A stretch of DNA of 64,000 nt, from the NCBI RefSeq assembly GCF_000518265.1, contig NZ_JADG01000012.1:124001-188000 (forward strand), given 5' to 3'. A model generated the notes under the pieces. That model saw nothing but the letters and a program-made list of their open reading frames with translations, ran no database searches and had not been told where the DNA came from. Position numbers and translations under genes: made by a program. Of the stretch, positions 25,708 to 33,015 are shown piece after piece (positions within the stretch are counted from its first letter, which is position 1; the number at the start of each line of letters is the position of its first letter). The DNA comes from Actinomadura oligospora ATCC 43269. GTDB taxonomy: Bacteria; Actinomycetota; Actinomycetes; Streptosporangiales; Streptosporangiaceae.

Positions 25708-25743
25708 CCGTCCCCCCGCGCCGCGACGGGCGCGGGTGATCGA

Positions 25744-26538
25744 TCAGCGGCCGGTGAACTTCGGGGTCCGCTTCTCGCGCTGGGCGGTGAGGCCCTCGAC
25801 CATGTCGTCGGTGGTCATCGTGAGGGGCTGGGCGAGGGCCTCCCAGCGGAGGGCGGTCGCCATGTCGGGGTGGCCGCCGTTCGCGAGGGCGGCCTTGGTG
25901 AGGCGGGTGGCGATCGGGGCCTGCGCGGCGACGCGGTCCGCGACGGCGAGGGCCTCGGCCAGGACGTCCTCGCGCGGGACGGCCCGGTTGACCAGGCCGT
26001 TCGCCGCGGCCTCGGTCCCGGTGAGGACGCGTCCGGTGAGCAGCATCTCGCGCGCGAGCGGCAGGCCCGCGACCTCCGGGAGGAGCCAGGTCGCGGCCAT
26101 GCCGGGGTGCAGGCCGAGGGCGGTGAAGGGCGCGAGGAGCTTGGCGTCGGCGGCGGCGTAGCGCAGGTCGCAGGCGAGCGCGAGGCAGAGTCCGGCGCCG
26201 ACCGCGTGGCCGTTGACCGCGGCGATCGTCGGGACCTCCAGGTCCCGGATCATCAGCCAGGTCCGGTAGTAGTCGGTCATCCGGGCGCGCAGCTCGGGCA
26301 GCGCCGCCGCGTTGGTGTCGGCGAGCCAGGACAGCACGCCGCCCGAGGTGAACGCGGTTCCGGCGCCGGTCACGACGACGCAGCGCAGGCCGGTGTCGGC
26401 GCGCAGTTCGGTGAGCGCGTCCCTCCAGGCGACGGTCATCTCGTCCGACATGGCGTTGCGCCGGGACGGGTCGTTCAGCGTGAGGACGGCGACACCGTCC
26501 GGACGGCGGTCCACCAGCAGGACGCGATCTTCAGCCAT
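25744..26538 (-). CDS. Crotonase-fold protein (enoyl-CoA hydratase-like) without the catalytic glutamates
   Basis: A 264-residue member of the enoyl-CoA hydratase/isomerase superfamily. It has the expected oxyanion-hole region (FTSGGVLSWL and VNGHAVGAGL), the CDLRYAA strand, and the LTGRVLTGTEAAANGLV tail. Aligned by eye with mitochondrial hydratase, both active-site glutamates are replaced: the one in GGGCEL is Cys here (GAGLCL) and the one in QPEI is Phe (APFT). It is therefore unlikely to be a hydratase and may be another crotonase such as a thioesterase, isomerase or hydrolase. ATG 26538 is the start. The gene is monocistronic. Confidence 0.88.
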   Translation of the reverse strand: MAEDRVLLVDRRPDGVAVLTLNDPSRRNAMSDEMTVAWRDALTELRADTGLRCVVVTGAGTAFTSGGVLSWLADTNAAALPELRARMTDYYRTWLMIRDLEVPTIAAVNGHAVGAGLCLALACDLRYAAADAKLLAPFTALGLHPGMAATWLLPEVAGLPLAREMLLTGRVLTGTEAAANGLVNRAVPREDVLAEALAVADRVAAQAPIATRLTKAALANGGHPDMATALRWEALAQPLTMTTDDMVEGLTAQREKRTPKFTGR

Positions 26539-26744
26539 GGCCGAACCGTACCGCGCGCTCCCCCACCGGCGCCGCGAGGGCGGCACTGAGGCCGTGAGGG
26601 GCCGGGCAGCATAGCGGCATCGCGCGTGAGAAAGCGCACACTTACAGCGTCTTCGCAGGTAGTCGAGGTGCGGCAGGATCCGGCCGCCCCCTTTGTCCTG
26701 GATCGTTGTGGCGGGAACGACCGCCGTCCCCGACAATGGTCGCC

Positions 26745-28079
26745 GTGAGCGATCTTCCCCGCCGCGCGGTGACGCGGTCCGCAAAGCTGGCGTCCCTCCC
26801 GCTCGGTTTCGCCGGGCGCACCGCTCTGGGCGTCGGGAAACGCACTTTCGGCAAGTCCGCCGAGGCGGTCGCCGTGGAGATCCAGCAGCGCACCGCCGAG
26901 CAGCTGTTCAAGGTGCTCGGGGAGCTCAAGGGCGGCGCGATGAAGCTGGGCCAGATGCTCTCGATCTTCGAGGCGGCGCTGCCGCCGGAGATCGCCGGGC
27001 CGTACCGGGCCACTCTCACCCGGCTCCAGGAGGCCGCGCCGCCGCTGCCCGCCTCGGCCGTCCACCGGGTCCTGGCGGAGGGGCTCGGCGAGGACTGGCG
27101 GGACCGCTTCCAGGAGTTCGACGACGAACCGGCCGCCGCCGCGTCCATCGGGCAAGTGCACCGCGCGATCTGGGAGGACGGCCGGGACGTCGCCGTCAAG
27201 GTCCAGTACCCCGGCGCGGGCAAGGCGCTGATCAGCGACTTCAACCAGCTGGCCCGGCTCGGCCGGCTGTTCGGCGTGCTCATGCCCGGCCTGGACGTCA
27301 AGTCGATGCTCACCGAGCTCAAGGAGCGGGTGGTCGAGGAGCTCGACTACACCATCGAGGCCGAGTCGCAGACGCTCATGCGCGAGGGCTTCCCGGCGGA
27401 CGACCCCGACTTCTACATCCCCGAGGTCGTCGCGCAGGCGGGCGACGTCCTGGTCACCGAGTGGATCGACGGCACCCCGCTCTCGAAGATCATCAGCGAC
27501 GGCGACCAGGACACCCGGGACCACGCGGCGCTGCTGTACTGCCGGTTCCTGCTGTCCGGGCCGAGCCGGTGCGGGCTGCTGCACGGCGACCCGCACCCGG
27601 GCAACTTCCGGCTGCTCCCGGACGGCCGGCTCGGCGTCCTCGACTTCGGCGCGGTGGACCGCATCCCCGAGGAGTTCCAGTACCGGATGGGCCGGCTGCT
27701 GCGCATCGGCACCCTGGACGACATCGACGAGATCGAGGCCGCGCTCCGCGACGAGGAGTTCATCCGCGAGGGCGTCGATGTCGACATCGAGGGCCTTGAG
27801 GCGTTCCTCGCCCCGATCACCGAGCCGTTCGTCACCGAGACCTTCAGGTTCAGCCGCGAGTGGCTGCGCGACATGGCGGCCCGCGTCACCGACCTGCGTC
27901 CGACCAACGTCGTCCGGCAGCTCAACCTGCCGCCGGAGTACGTGATCGTCCACCGCGTCCTGTCGGCCGGGACGGGCGTCCTCTGCCAGCTCGAATGCGA
28001 GATCCCCGCCCGCGCCGAGTCCCTCCGCTGGGTCGCCGGGTTCGCCGACGAGGAAGAGGAAGCCGAACCCGTCGCCTGA
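26745..28079 (+). CDS. ABC1/AarF-family (UbiB-like) protein kinase-like ATPase
   Basis: A 444-residue member of the ABC1/ADCK family of atypical kinases, in other organisms linked to quinone or isoprenoid lipid metabolism. The signature K-x-G-Q is in GGAMKLGQMLS, the Ala-rich loop is AAAASIGQVH, the ATP lysine is in VAVKVQYP, and the catalytic and metal sites are HGDPHPGN and LDFGAVD. GTG 26745 (VSDLPRRAVTR) matches the usual beginning of actinobacterial members; ATG 26736, three codons upstream, is possible. The last codons of the gene form the first unit of a 17-bp tandem repeat. A strong terminator follows at 28251. Confidence 0.92.
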   Translation: MSDLPRRAVTRSAKLASLPLGFAGRTALGVGKRTFGKSAEAVAVEIQQRTAEQLFKVLGELKGGAMKLGQMLSIFEAALPPEIAGPYRATLTRLQEAAPPLPASAVHRVLAEGLGEDWRDRFQEFDDEPAAAASIGQVHRAIWEDGRDVAVKVQYPGAGKALISDFNQLARLGRLFGVLMPGLDVKSMLTELKERVVEELDYTIEAESQTLMREGFPADDPDFYIPEVVAQAGDVLVTEWIDGTPLSKIISDGDQDTRDHAALLYCRFLLSGPSRCGLLHGDPHPGNFRLLPDGRLGVLDFGAVDRIPEEFQYRMGRLLRIGTLDDIDEIEAALRDEEFIREGVDVDIEGLEAFLAPITEPFVTETFRFSREWLRDMAARVTDLRPTNVVRQLNLPPEYVIVHRVLSAGTGVLCQLECEIPARAESLRWVAGFADEEEEAEPVA

Positions 28080-28234
28080 CCGAACCCGTCGCCCGACCGT
28101 GCCCGTCACCTACGCGAGCCTGTCGTCTGCGCGTACCAGTCGCCCGAGCGAGCCCGTCGCCCGAGCGTGCCCGTCGCCTGCGCGAGCCCGTCGCCTGCGC
28201 GAGCCCGTCGTCTGCGCGAGGCTGTCGCCTGCGC
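28065..28234. repeat. 17-bp tandem repeat, ten units, starting inside a gene
   Basis: Ten consecutive 17-base units related to GAGCCCGTCGCCTGCGC. The first unit contains the last codons and the stop of the AarF gene, so the array seems to have expanded out of its 3' end. Units 6 to 10 are most alike. It has the same period as the array at 8660 but not the same sequence. Confidence 0.9.
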
Positions 28235-28250
28235 GGATCGGGAAAGCAGA

Positions 28251-28289
28251 GCGGGGCCGCGCACCGATGTAGTGCGCGGCCCCGCCTTT
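28251..28289 (+). terminator. Rho-independent terminator after the AarF gene
   Basis: A perfect 14-bp stem (28251-28264 with 28272-28285), loop CGATGTA, followed by CTTTT. It is the best canonical terminator on the plus strand of this window. Confidence 0.85.
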
Positions 28290-28411
28290 TCGCGTCCGGC
28301 CAACGAGAGGGAGAGCCGGGCGCGCGGCGGCCGTATCGGGAGGCACACAAACCCGCCAAACCATCCAAGAAAGAACGGATCGGGCCTACCACCGAGACGG
28401 CTGGGCATCCG

Positions 28412-28440
28412 GGCCGCCGCCCCCGACGGGGACGGCGGCC
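28412..28440. terminator. Hairpin after the small gene downstream of whiB7
   Basis: GGCCGCCG (28412-28419) pairs with CGGCGGCC (28433-28440), and the inner bases CCCC and GGGG nearly extend the stem. It lies 8 bases past the stop of the minus-strand gene and may terminate the whiB7 transcript. Confidence 0.55.
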
Positions 28441-28447
28441 GTTTCGG

Positions 28448-28633
28448 TCAGTCGAGCGGACGGCGCGGGGCCGGGGCCAGCAGGGCCCGGCTCACGCGCG
28501 CGGCGCGGAACTGCGCCTGACGCTTGGCCCGGCGCATCGCCCGCACCCGGGCCGCCCGGAGTTCGGCGGCGTCGGCCGCGTCCACCCCGGCGGGTATTCG
28601 CTCGCGCGAAAGGTCCTGGCTGAGCAAGTTCAT
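28448..28633 (-). CDS. Small Arg/Ala-rich protein downstream of whiB7
   Basis: A 61-residue protein, MNLLSQDLSRERIPAGVD followed by an Ala/Arg-rich helical stretch (AELRAARVRAMRRAKRQAQF) and a PAPRRPLD tail. ATG 28633 has AGGAGA at proper spacing; an upstream ATG at 28717 would add 28 residues without a comparable site. It follows whiB7 on the same strand by 91 bases and probably lies on its transcript. Comparable small basic proteins occur in this position in related genomes as far as I recall, but no function is known. Confidence 0.6.
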   Translation of the reverse strand: MNLLSQDLSRERIPAGVDAADAAELRAARVRAMRRAKRQAQFRAARVSRALLAPAPRRPLD

Positions 28634-28724
28634 CTCGGTCTCCTGGGGGACGGGGCGGCGCGACGCGAGGGTCGCGCCGCCCTGTGCCTCGATGTGAACG
28701 GTCGGGATCGTGGTCATCGCCGGG

Positions 28725-29012
28725 TCACGCGGTCACCTGGTCGGGAAGCGGGTGCTTCCGGGGACGGCCGCGCGGCCGCTTGCGCGGGACGACGACGCCG
28801 CGGACGAACAGCTCGCCTCCCCACACACCCCAGGGCTCCTTGCGCTCGAGCGCTCCGGCGAGGCACTCGCGGCGGAGCGGGCACTCCAGGCAGAGCGCCT
28901 TGGCGAGCTCGACGTCGGCGGGTGCCTCGGCGAAGAAGAGCTCCGGGTCGGTCCGGCAGGGCAGAGTGAGGTCCTCTTCGCTCATCGCGAGGGCCCCCTG
29001 CATCACGGTCAC
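28725..29012 (-). CDS. whiB7: WhiB7/WblC-type iron-sulfur transcription factor
   Basis: A 95-residue WhiB protein. Four cysteines (19, 41, 44, 50; LPCRTDP and CLECPLRREC) bind a [4Fe-4S] cluster; the turn WGVWGGE (61-67) contacts the principal sigma factor; and the C-terminal AT-hook RGRPRK (81-86) is the mark of the WhiB7/WblC subgroup. In mycobacteria and Streptomyces these proteins activate intrinsic resistance to ribosome-targeting antibiotics. GTG 29012 is preceded by GAGAGG. A long leader with an attenuator and an AT-rich promoter lies upstream, consistent with induction by translation stress and auto-activation. Confidence 0.95.
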   Translation of the reverse strand: MTVMQGALAMSEEDLTLPCRTDPELFFAEAPADVELAKALCLECPLRRECLAGALERKEPWGVWGGELFVRGVVVPRKRPRGRPRKHPLPDQVTA

Positions 29013-29065
29013 CCTGTTTCCTCTCGTTGGATCTCAACGGGTTCGTGTCGTCGGGTCTGTCTGGA

Positions 29066-29107
29066 CAAAGAGAAAGGCCGCGGATTCCGGTGTCGGAATC
29101 CGCGGCC
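29066..29107 (-). terminator. Attenuator terminator in the whiB7 leader
   Basis: On the minus strand a perfect 14-bp stem (29094-29107 with 29076-29089) and a 4-base loop are followed by TTTCTCTTT. This is a full intrinsic terminator, placed before, not after, the gene, about 60 bases upstream of whiB7. Terminator-type attenuation is documented for wblC/whiB7 leaders. Confidence 0.85.
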
Positions 29108-29117
29108 CGGGGGCTCG

Positions 29118-29137
29118 CCGGTCTGGTTCTAGACCGG
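29118..29137 (-). promoter_or_regulatory. Hairpin preceding the whiB7 attenuator
   Basis: A 7-bp stem, CCGGTCT with AGACCGG, and a 6-base loop lies 10 bases upstream of the attenuator stem. The stop codon of the leader reading frame (29129-29131) falls inside it, so a ribosome stopping there would open it. It may be part of an alternative fold competing with the terminator. Confidence 0.55.
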
Positions 29138-29488
29138 TCGTAGCCTCCGGGGGTACGGACCCGACTCGTCGCCCTCCGGGGAGGTGACGTTCACGTGGGT
29201 CGTGGCCGGAGCGGTGCGCTGAGCGCTTCCCGCGGGTTCGGCTGCGAGGACACTGCGCCCCTGCTCATCACGGGACACCTGCTGCATCAGACCGCGCAGT
29301 CGCAGCCCGAACCCGAACAGGCCGAAGCCCTCGAGATCGGTCGCGATCCTGCTGATCGTCCGCTTGACACCGCCGCCGAGTTTCGCCATGTCACCGAGAA
29401 TCCCGGTGGGGACGGAGAGGGCGGTGGCGCCGGCATAGGCGGCCGAGAACGCCGGGCAGGGAGCGATCCCGCTCTGCCACATGCTCAT
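29129..29488 (-). CDS. Candidate leader reading frame of whiB7
   Basis: A frame of up to 119 residues begins MSMWQSGIAPCPAF and ends PYPRRLRPV, stopping exactly in the hairpin before the attenuator. Third codon positions are mostly G or C, and sections such as ISRIATDLEGFGLFGFGL look protein-like. Known whiB7/wblC leaders contain short upstream frames whose translation controls attenuation; this one is unusually long. The start is uncertain: ATG 29488, ATG 29482 and later ATGs (for example the one of MAKLGGG) are possible, and no strong ribosome site is seen. Confidence 0.45.
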   Translation of the reverse strand: MSMWQSGIAPCPAFSAAYAGATALSVPTGILGDMAKLGGGVKRTISRIATDLEGFGLFGFGLRLRGLMQQVSRDEQGRSVLAAEPAGSAQRTAPATTHVNVTSPEGDESGPYPRRLRPV

Positions 29489-29587
29489 CGAGATCGTGTT
29501 CTTCACCGGACCACACACCACCTTCCTGGTTCTCGTGCCGACCGCCGGACCAAGATCCAGTCGTTCGACTGCCGAATGTTCACAGCG

Positions 29588-29628
29588 AGCGTACGGCGCT
29601 CCGCGGGAAATCAGCAAGATATTTTTGA
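29588..29628 (-). promoter_or_regulatory. Probable auto-activated whiB7 promoter
   Basis: On the minus strand TTGCTG (29612-29617) and TACGCT (29588-29593) are 18 bases apart. Immediately upstream of the -35 is the AT-rich TCAAAAATATC (29618-29628). WhiB7-dependent promoters are known for an A/T-rich block next to the -35, bound by the AT-hook. It would give a leader of about 570 bases. Confidence 0.65.
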
Positions 29629-29814
29629 CCTGCGGTTTTGTGGCCCGTCTCACCGGAACCCCAACCCCGTCCCGCGCGTCGCGCGAACGCCCAACGCTGC
29701 GAACAGCCTACCGGCCCCCACCGACAATGATCATGTCCCCGACCGGAACAGGCCGCCGGAAGAGTTCGCCCACCCTTCCCCCGGATGTCGGTGGGGCAGG
29801 GCAGGATGTGCGAC

Positions 29815-30357
29815 ATGTCCGACAACGAGGCCCTGCTCCGGCGCATCGAGGGTGACCGCGACCTCGCCGACCTGCTCACCTGGCCCGGCGACTTCGACAT
29901 CGAGCGCCGCGATCCGGTCGAGGACCTCTTCCTCGCGTCCGGAACGTCCCTGACCCCGATCGCGGGGGACGGCGCGGGCGGCTCGTTCTTCCTCTGCGGC
30001 GGCGTGGACGGTCCCGTCCTCTACGCCGACTCCGAGGGCGGGGCGTCCCTCATCGCCGCCGACCTCACCGAGGCCGTCACGCTCATCGCCGTCCTGCCCT
30101 ACTGGCGCGACCTCGGATACGGCTGGACGGTCGAGGAGTCCGAAAACGACCTCCTCGAGGACCAGCCGGACTTCCCCGAACACCGCGCCGAACTCCTCGT
30201 CCTCCTGGACATCACCCCGCCGCCGAACGAGCGGCTCATCGAACGCTTCCGCACCGCCGTGCGACGCACCGTCCCCGACTTCCAGCCGAAGACCCGCCAC
30301 GACGACCCCGCAGGCCCCTACGAAGCCACCTACGCCCCCTTGTTCGACAAGCTCTGA
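29815..30357 (+). CDS. Acidic hypothetical protein
   Basis: A 180-residue acidic soluble protein beginning MSDNEALLRRIEGDRDLADLL. It contains FLASGTSLTPIAGDGAGGSFFLCGG, VLYADSEGGASLIAADLTEAV and LPYWRDLGYGW. The layout (SGxxLxxIAGDGAGGxFF...EG...IA.DL.EAL..LP.WRDL) recalls SMI1/KNR4 (SUKH)-like proteins, which include immunity proteins against contact toxins; no toxin gene is adjacent, and the link is tentative. ATG 29815 and ATG 29806 are both possible starts. Immediately behind it lies the broken MocR gene. Confidence 0.65.
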   Translation: MSDNEALLRRIEGDRDLADLLTWPGDFDIERRDPVEDLFLASGTSLTPIAGDGAGGSFFLCGGVDGPVLYADSEGGASLIAADLTEAVTLIAVLPYWRDLGYGWTVEESENDLLEDQPDFPEHRAELLVLLDITPPPNERLIERFRTAVRRTVPDFQPKTRHDDPAGPYEATYAPLFDKL

Positions 30358-30358
30358 C

Positions 30359-31115
30359 GAGACGGCTCGTCGCCGAAGGCTGGCTGACGGCGCGGTCCGG
30401 TTCCGGCACACGCGTCGCCGCGGGCGCCGCCGCCCCGGCCCCGCTGGTCCGGAATCGTGCCGCGCCCCACTTCCGTCCGCCACGACCTGGTCCCGGGACG
30501 TCCCGACACCCGGGCCGTTCCGCGCGCCGCCTGGTCCGGCGCCGTCCGGCACGTCCTGCGAGAGGCCCCGGCGGACGCGTTCGGCTTCGGCGAAACCCAG
30601 GTTGAGGACGACACTGGCCGCCTACCTCGCCCGGGTTCGGGGCGTCCGCGTCGCTCCCCGGCCCACCTGCTGATCTGCTCCGGGTACACGCAGGCGCTCC
30701 ACCTGCTGGCGGACGTGTTCGCCGAGCTCGGCGTCCGCACGGTCGGCATGGAGACGCCCGCCATCGGCGACCACGTCACGATCACGGCCGCGAAGCTCCA
30801 GGTCGCCGACATTCCGGTCGACGCGAAGGGCCTCTCCCACACCACGCTGGACGCCAAGGTCGCCGTGTGCACCCCCGCGCACCAGTTCCCCTCGGAACGA
30901 GCATGTCGTCGTCGCGCCGGGCCGAACTGGCCTAAGCGGACGAGACCCTGGGCTGGATCGTCGAGGACGACCACGACGGGGAGTTCCGCTACGACCGGCG
31001 TCCCATTGGAGCGCTCCAGTCACGGCGTCCGTCCCGCACGGTCCACGTCAGCTCCACCAGCAAGACCCCGGGCCCGACCGTCCGGCTGGGCTGGGTCGCC
31101 TGCCCCCCGCCCTAA
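30359..31115 (+). pseudogene. Decayed MocR-type (GntR-aminotransferase) regulator
   Basis: Pieces of a MocR regulator can be followed in changing frames. First, around 30362, comes the end of a GntR winged helix, TRRLVAEGWLTARSGSGTRV. Then HDLVPGRPDTRAVPRAAW (from 30479), LRTTLAAYLARVRGVRVAP (about 30603), and LLICSGYTQALHLLADVF (about 30667) to VAVCTPAHQFPS. Finally LGWIVEDDHDGEFRYDR (about 30950) and SSTSKTPGPTVRLGWVACPP. The DNA-binding start is missing, at least three frameshifts separate the parts, and an in-frame stop follows RRAELA. The PLP lysine is still visible in SSTSKTPGP. The break begins one base after the preceding gene's stop. Confidence 0.85.
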
Positions 31116-31163
31116 CCTGACCACCGCACGTGCCCCCGTCCCAGACCATCCACGTACGACACC

Positions 31164-31340
31164 TCAGGCGTCAGTGACGCGAATGAGGCCCTCCTGCATC
31201 ACCGAGACAACAGGTCGCCTTCGCGGGTGAAGACCTGGCCGCGCGCCAGACCACGGGCGCGGCCAGCGAAGGGGGTGTCTTGGTAGTACATGAGCCCGTC
31301 GTCGGCCCTGAAGGGCTTGTGGAACCACGTGGCGCGATCA
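31164..31340 (-). pseudogene. 3' fragment of a duplicated acyl-CoA thioesterase gene
   Basis: This stretch aligns base for base with the 3' end of the intact tesB (33016-33192), with scattered substitutions and one missing base. It encodes WFHKPFRADDGLMYYQDTPF and ARGLARGQVFTREGDL before the lost base causes a premature stop; the remaining codons of MQEGLIRVTDA survive in another frame. Only the last ~60 codons exist. It is the remnant of a second tesB copy, oriented like the intact one. Confidence 0.88.
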
Positions 31341-31419
31341 CCTACTTGATCACCAATCCCCCTCATGACCTGCACATCAGTTGTCACCCTGCCCTCAACG
31401 TGCCGCGATCGACACGGCT

Positions 31420-31668
31420 TCAGGGGCAGCGGCGGCGATCCCGTAGTCGTCGTTCCTCGGTCACCAGGGCGTTCCATAGAGCCGGGTCCCACTCGTGCTC
31501 CGAGGGCACCTGCAAATCGAAGTCATCACGCCTCTGCCAGGGGGCGTCTTCGGCCCTGGCTGCGTTGACCAGTTGCTCTCCCGGCGTGCGGACGTAGCAG
31601 GGCAGTCCGTGGTGGCATCCCGTTTCCGCTGGATATGAGTATTCGTACTCAGGCGCGCAAAGATCGTT
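31420..31668 (-). pseudogene. Open fragment of an unidentified gene, no start codon
   Basis: About 82 sense codons run without interruption, but there is no start codon in the frame. The reading contains CAPEYEYSYPAETGCHHGLP, CYVRTPGEQLVNAARAEDAPW and FDLQVPSEHEWDPALWNALV, ending RRLRDRRRCP. The amino-acid mix is protein-like with many Glu, Tyr and Trp, and the codons are less GC-biased than the neighbourhood, hinting at foreign origin. I recognise no family. Most likely the C-terminal remnant of a transferred gene, its start having been lost. Confidence 0.45.
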
Positions 31669-31710
31669 TCAGCCAGGGTGAGGGGCGAGCACCAAGATCG
31701 GAGAACCCCT

Positions 31711-32799
31711 TTGAGAACGACTGCTCTGGCCCTGGCGACGGCGGGAGCCGTCACCGCCACGTTGCCGACCGTCCCGGCCGCGCAGGCCGCGACGAGCCCT
31801 GCCTGGCGGGCCTCCGTCCAGCACGCGTCACTGCGCAACGGGTCCCGGCTGCTGACGGTGGGCAAGACCACCTGGGCCTTCGGCGGCCGCAGCTACCAGG
31901 ACGGCCGCGCCACCGCGTTCCGACGCGACGGATCCGCCTGGCGGCAGGTCGCGCTGCCGTCGCAGGCACGCGGTGAGATCGTCGCCGCCGACGCGAGTTC
32001 GGCCCACGACGTGTGGGCCGCCACGCTCCGCACCAAGAACGGGCAGCCCGTCGCGATGCGCTTCGACGGCAAACGGTGGAAGGCCGTTCAGGCGCTCGGG
32101 AACACGGTCGTGACCGCCGTGACGGTCGTGGGCCCCCGGGACGTGTGGATCTTCGGGACCGACGGGCCGACGGACCGCCGCCCCGTCGCCTGGCACGGCA
32201 CCCCGCGCGGCTGGAAGAGGACGACCACGCCGTTCGTCGTCTGGAGCGCCGACCTGCGCTCGGCCAGGGACCTGTGGGCCGTGGGCTGGCGGAGCGGCGG
32301 CGGGCAGGCCGCCGGACGCTTCGACGGCAAGCGCTGGCGCTCGGTCCCCGACCCGCGCGGCTCTCTCCCCGCCGCGCTGCGCGACCCCGCCAAGGCCCAG
32401 CTCGCCTACGGCAGGCTCATGGCCGCGAAGGGCACGCTGTGGCTGGCCGTGAACGCCAACCTGTGGTCCGAGTGGCGCACCGACGCCTACCTGCTGCGCT
32501 TCGACGGCAAGCGCTGGCGCTCGGAGCGGCTGCCCAAGACCGTGGCGTGGCACCAGAGCGGCTCGTTCGTCCCGGACGGCAAGGGCGGACTCTGGATGTT
32601 CGCCTACACCGGCGACCAGCGGTCGTTCCTGTTCCGCCGCACGGCCTCGGGCTCCTGGAGCAGTTCCCTGGTGAAGGCGCCGGGCCTCCGGTACGTCGAC
32701 CTGGGCGACCTCGCGCCCGCCCCGGACGGCGGCCTGCTCGGCTCGGCCGGCTGGGACACCCGCACCACCGCGACCGGCGGGGTGCTGTCCTACCGCTGA
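31711..32799 (+). CDS. Secreted beta-propeller-like protein
   Basis: A 362-residue exported protein. TTG 31711 (GGAG upstream) starts a signal peptide, LRTTALALATAGAVTATLPT...AQAA. The mature part repeats a module of about 45-60 residues with D-V-W and RFDGKRW: ASSAHDVWAA...MRFDGKRWKAV, GPRDVWIFGT, ARDLWAVGW...RFDGKRWRSV, LLRFDGKRWRSE. Such repeats form blades of a propeller. No catalytic signature is visible, so it may bind carbohydrate or protein outside the cell. The gene lies at the edge of the decayed region but is itself intact. The 216 bases that follow hold no gene I can support. Confidence 0.78.
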   Translation: MRTTALALATAGAVTATLPTVPAAQAATSPAWRASVQHASLRNGSRLLTVGKTTWAFGGRSYQDGRATAFRRDGSAWRQVALPSQARGEIVAADASSAHDVWAATLRTKNGQPVAMRFDGKRWKAVQALGNTVVTAVTVVGPRDVWIFGTDGPTDRRPVAWHGTPRGWKRTTTPFVVWSADLRSARDLWAVGWRSGGGQAAGRFDGKRWRSVPDPRGSLPAALRDPAKAQLAYGRLMAAKGTLWLAVNANLWSEWRTDAYLLRFDGKRWRSERLPKTVAWHQSGSFVPDGKGGLWMFAYTGDQRSFLFRRTASGSWSSSLVKAPGLRYVDLGDLAPAPDGGLLGSAGWDTRTTATGGVLSYR

Positions 32800-33015
32800 C
32801 CCGTGACCGGTCCTCGATTGGTCTAGACCATGACCAAGGTCGGCGCACTACCGGCACACAATCTTGATGAGGGATGCGCAAGGACGGTGGGGGACGCCGT
32901 CGGACGGTGGCGGGTGCGCGGTGCTGTGCGCGCCCGCCTGAGTCCAGCGGTCGGCGGCCGGGTGGCGACTTCGGCCGACGCGCCGAACTCACATCAAGAA
33001 GCGTGTTCTCGCTGG

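Noticed and set aside
28106..28408. Arg/Gly-rich minus-strand frame over the 17-bp array
   Set aside because: It only reads the tandem units (SRRRRARAGDG) and crosses the terminator of the AarF gene.
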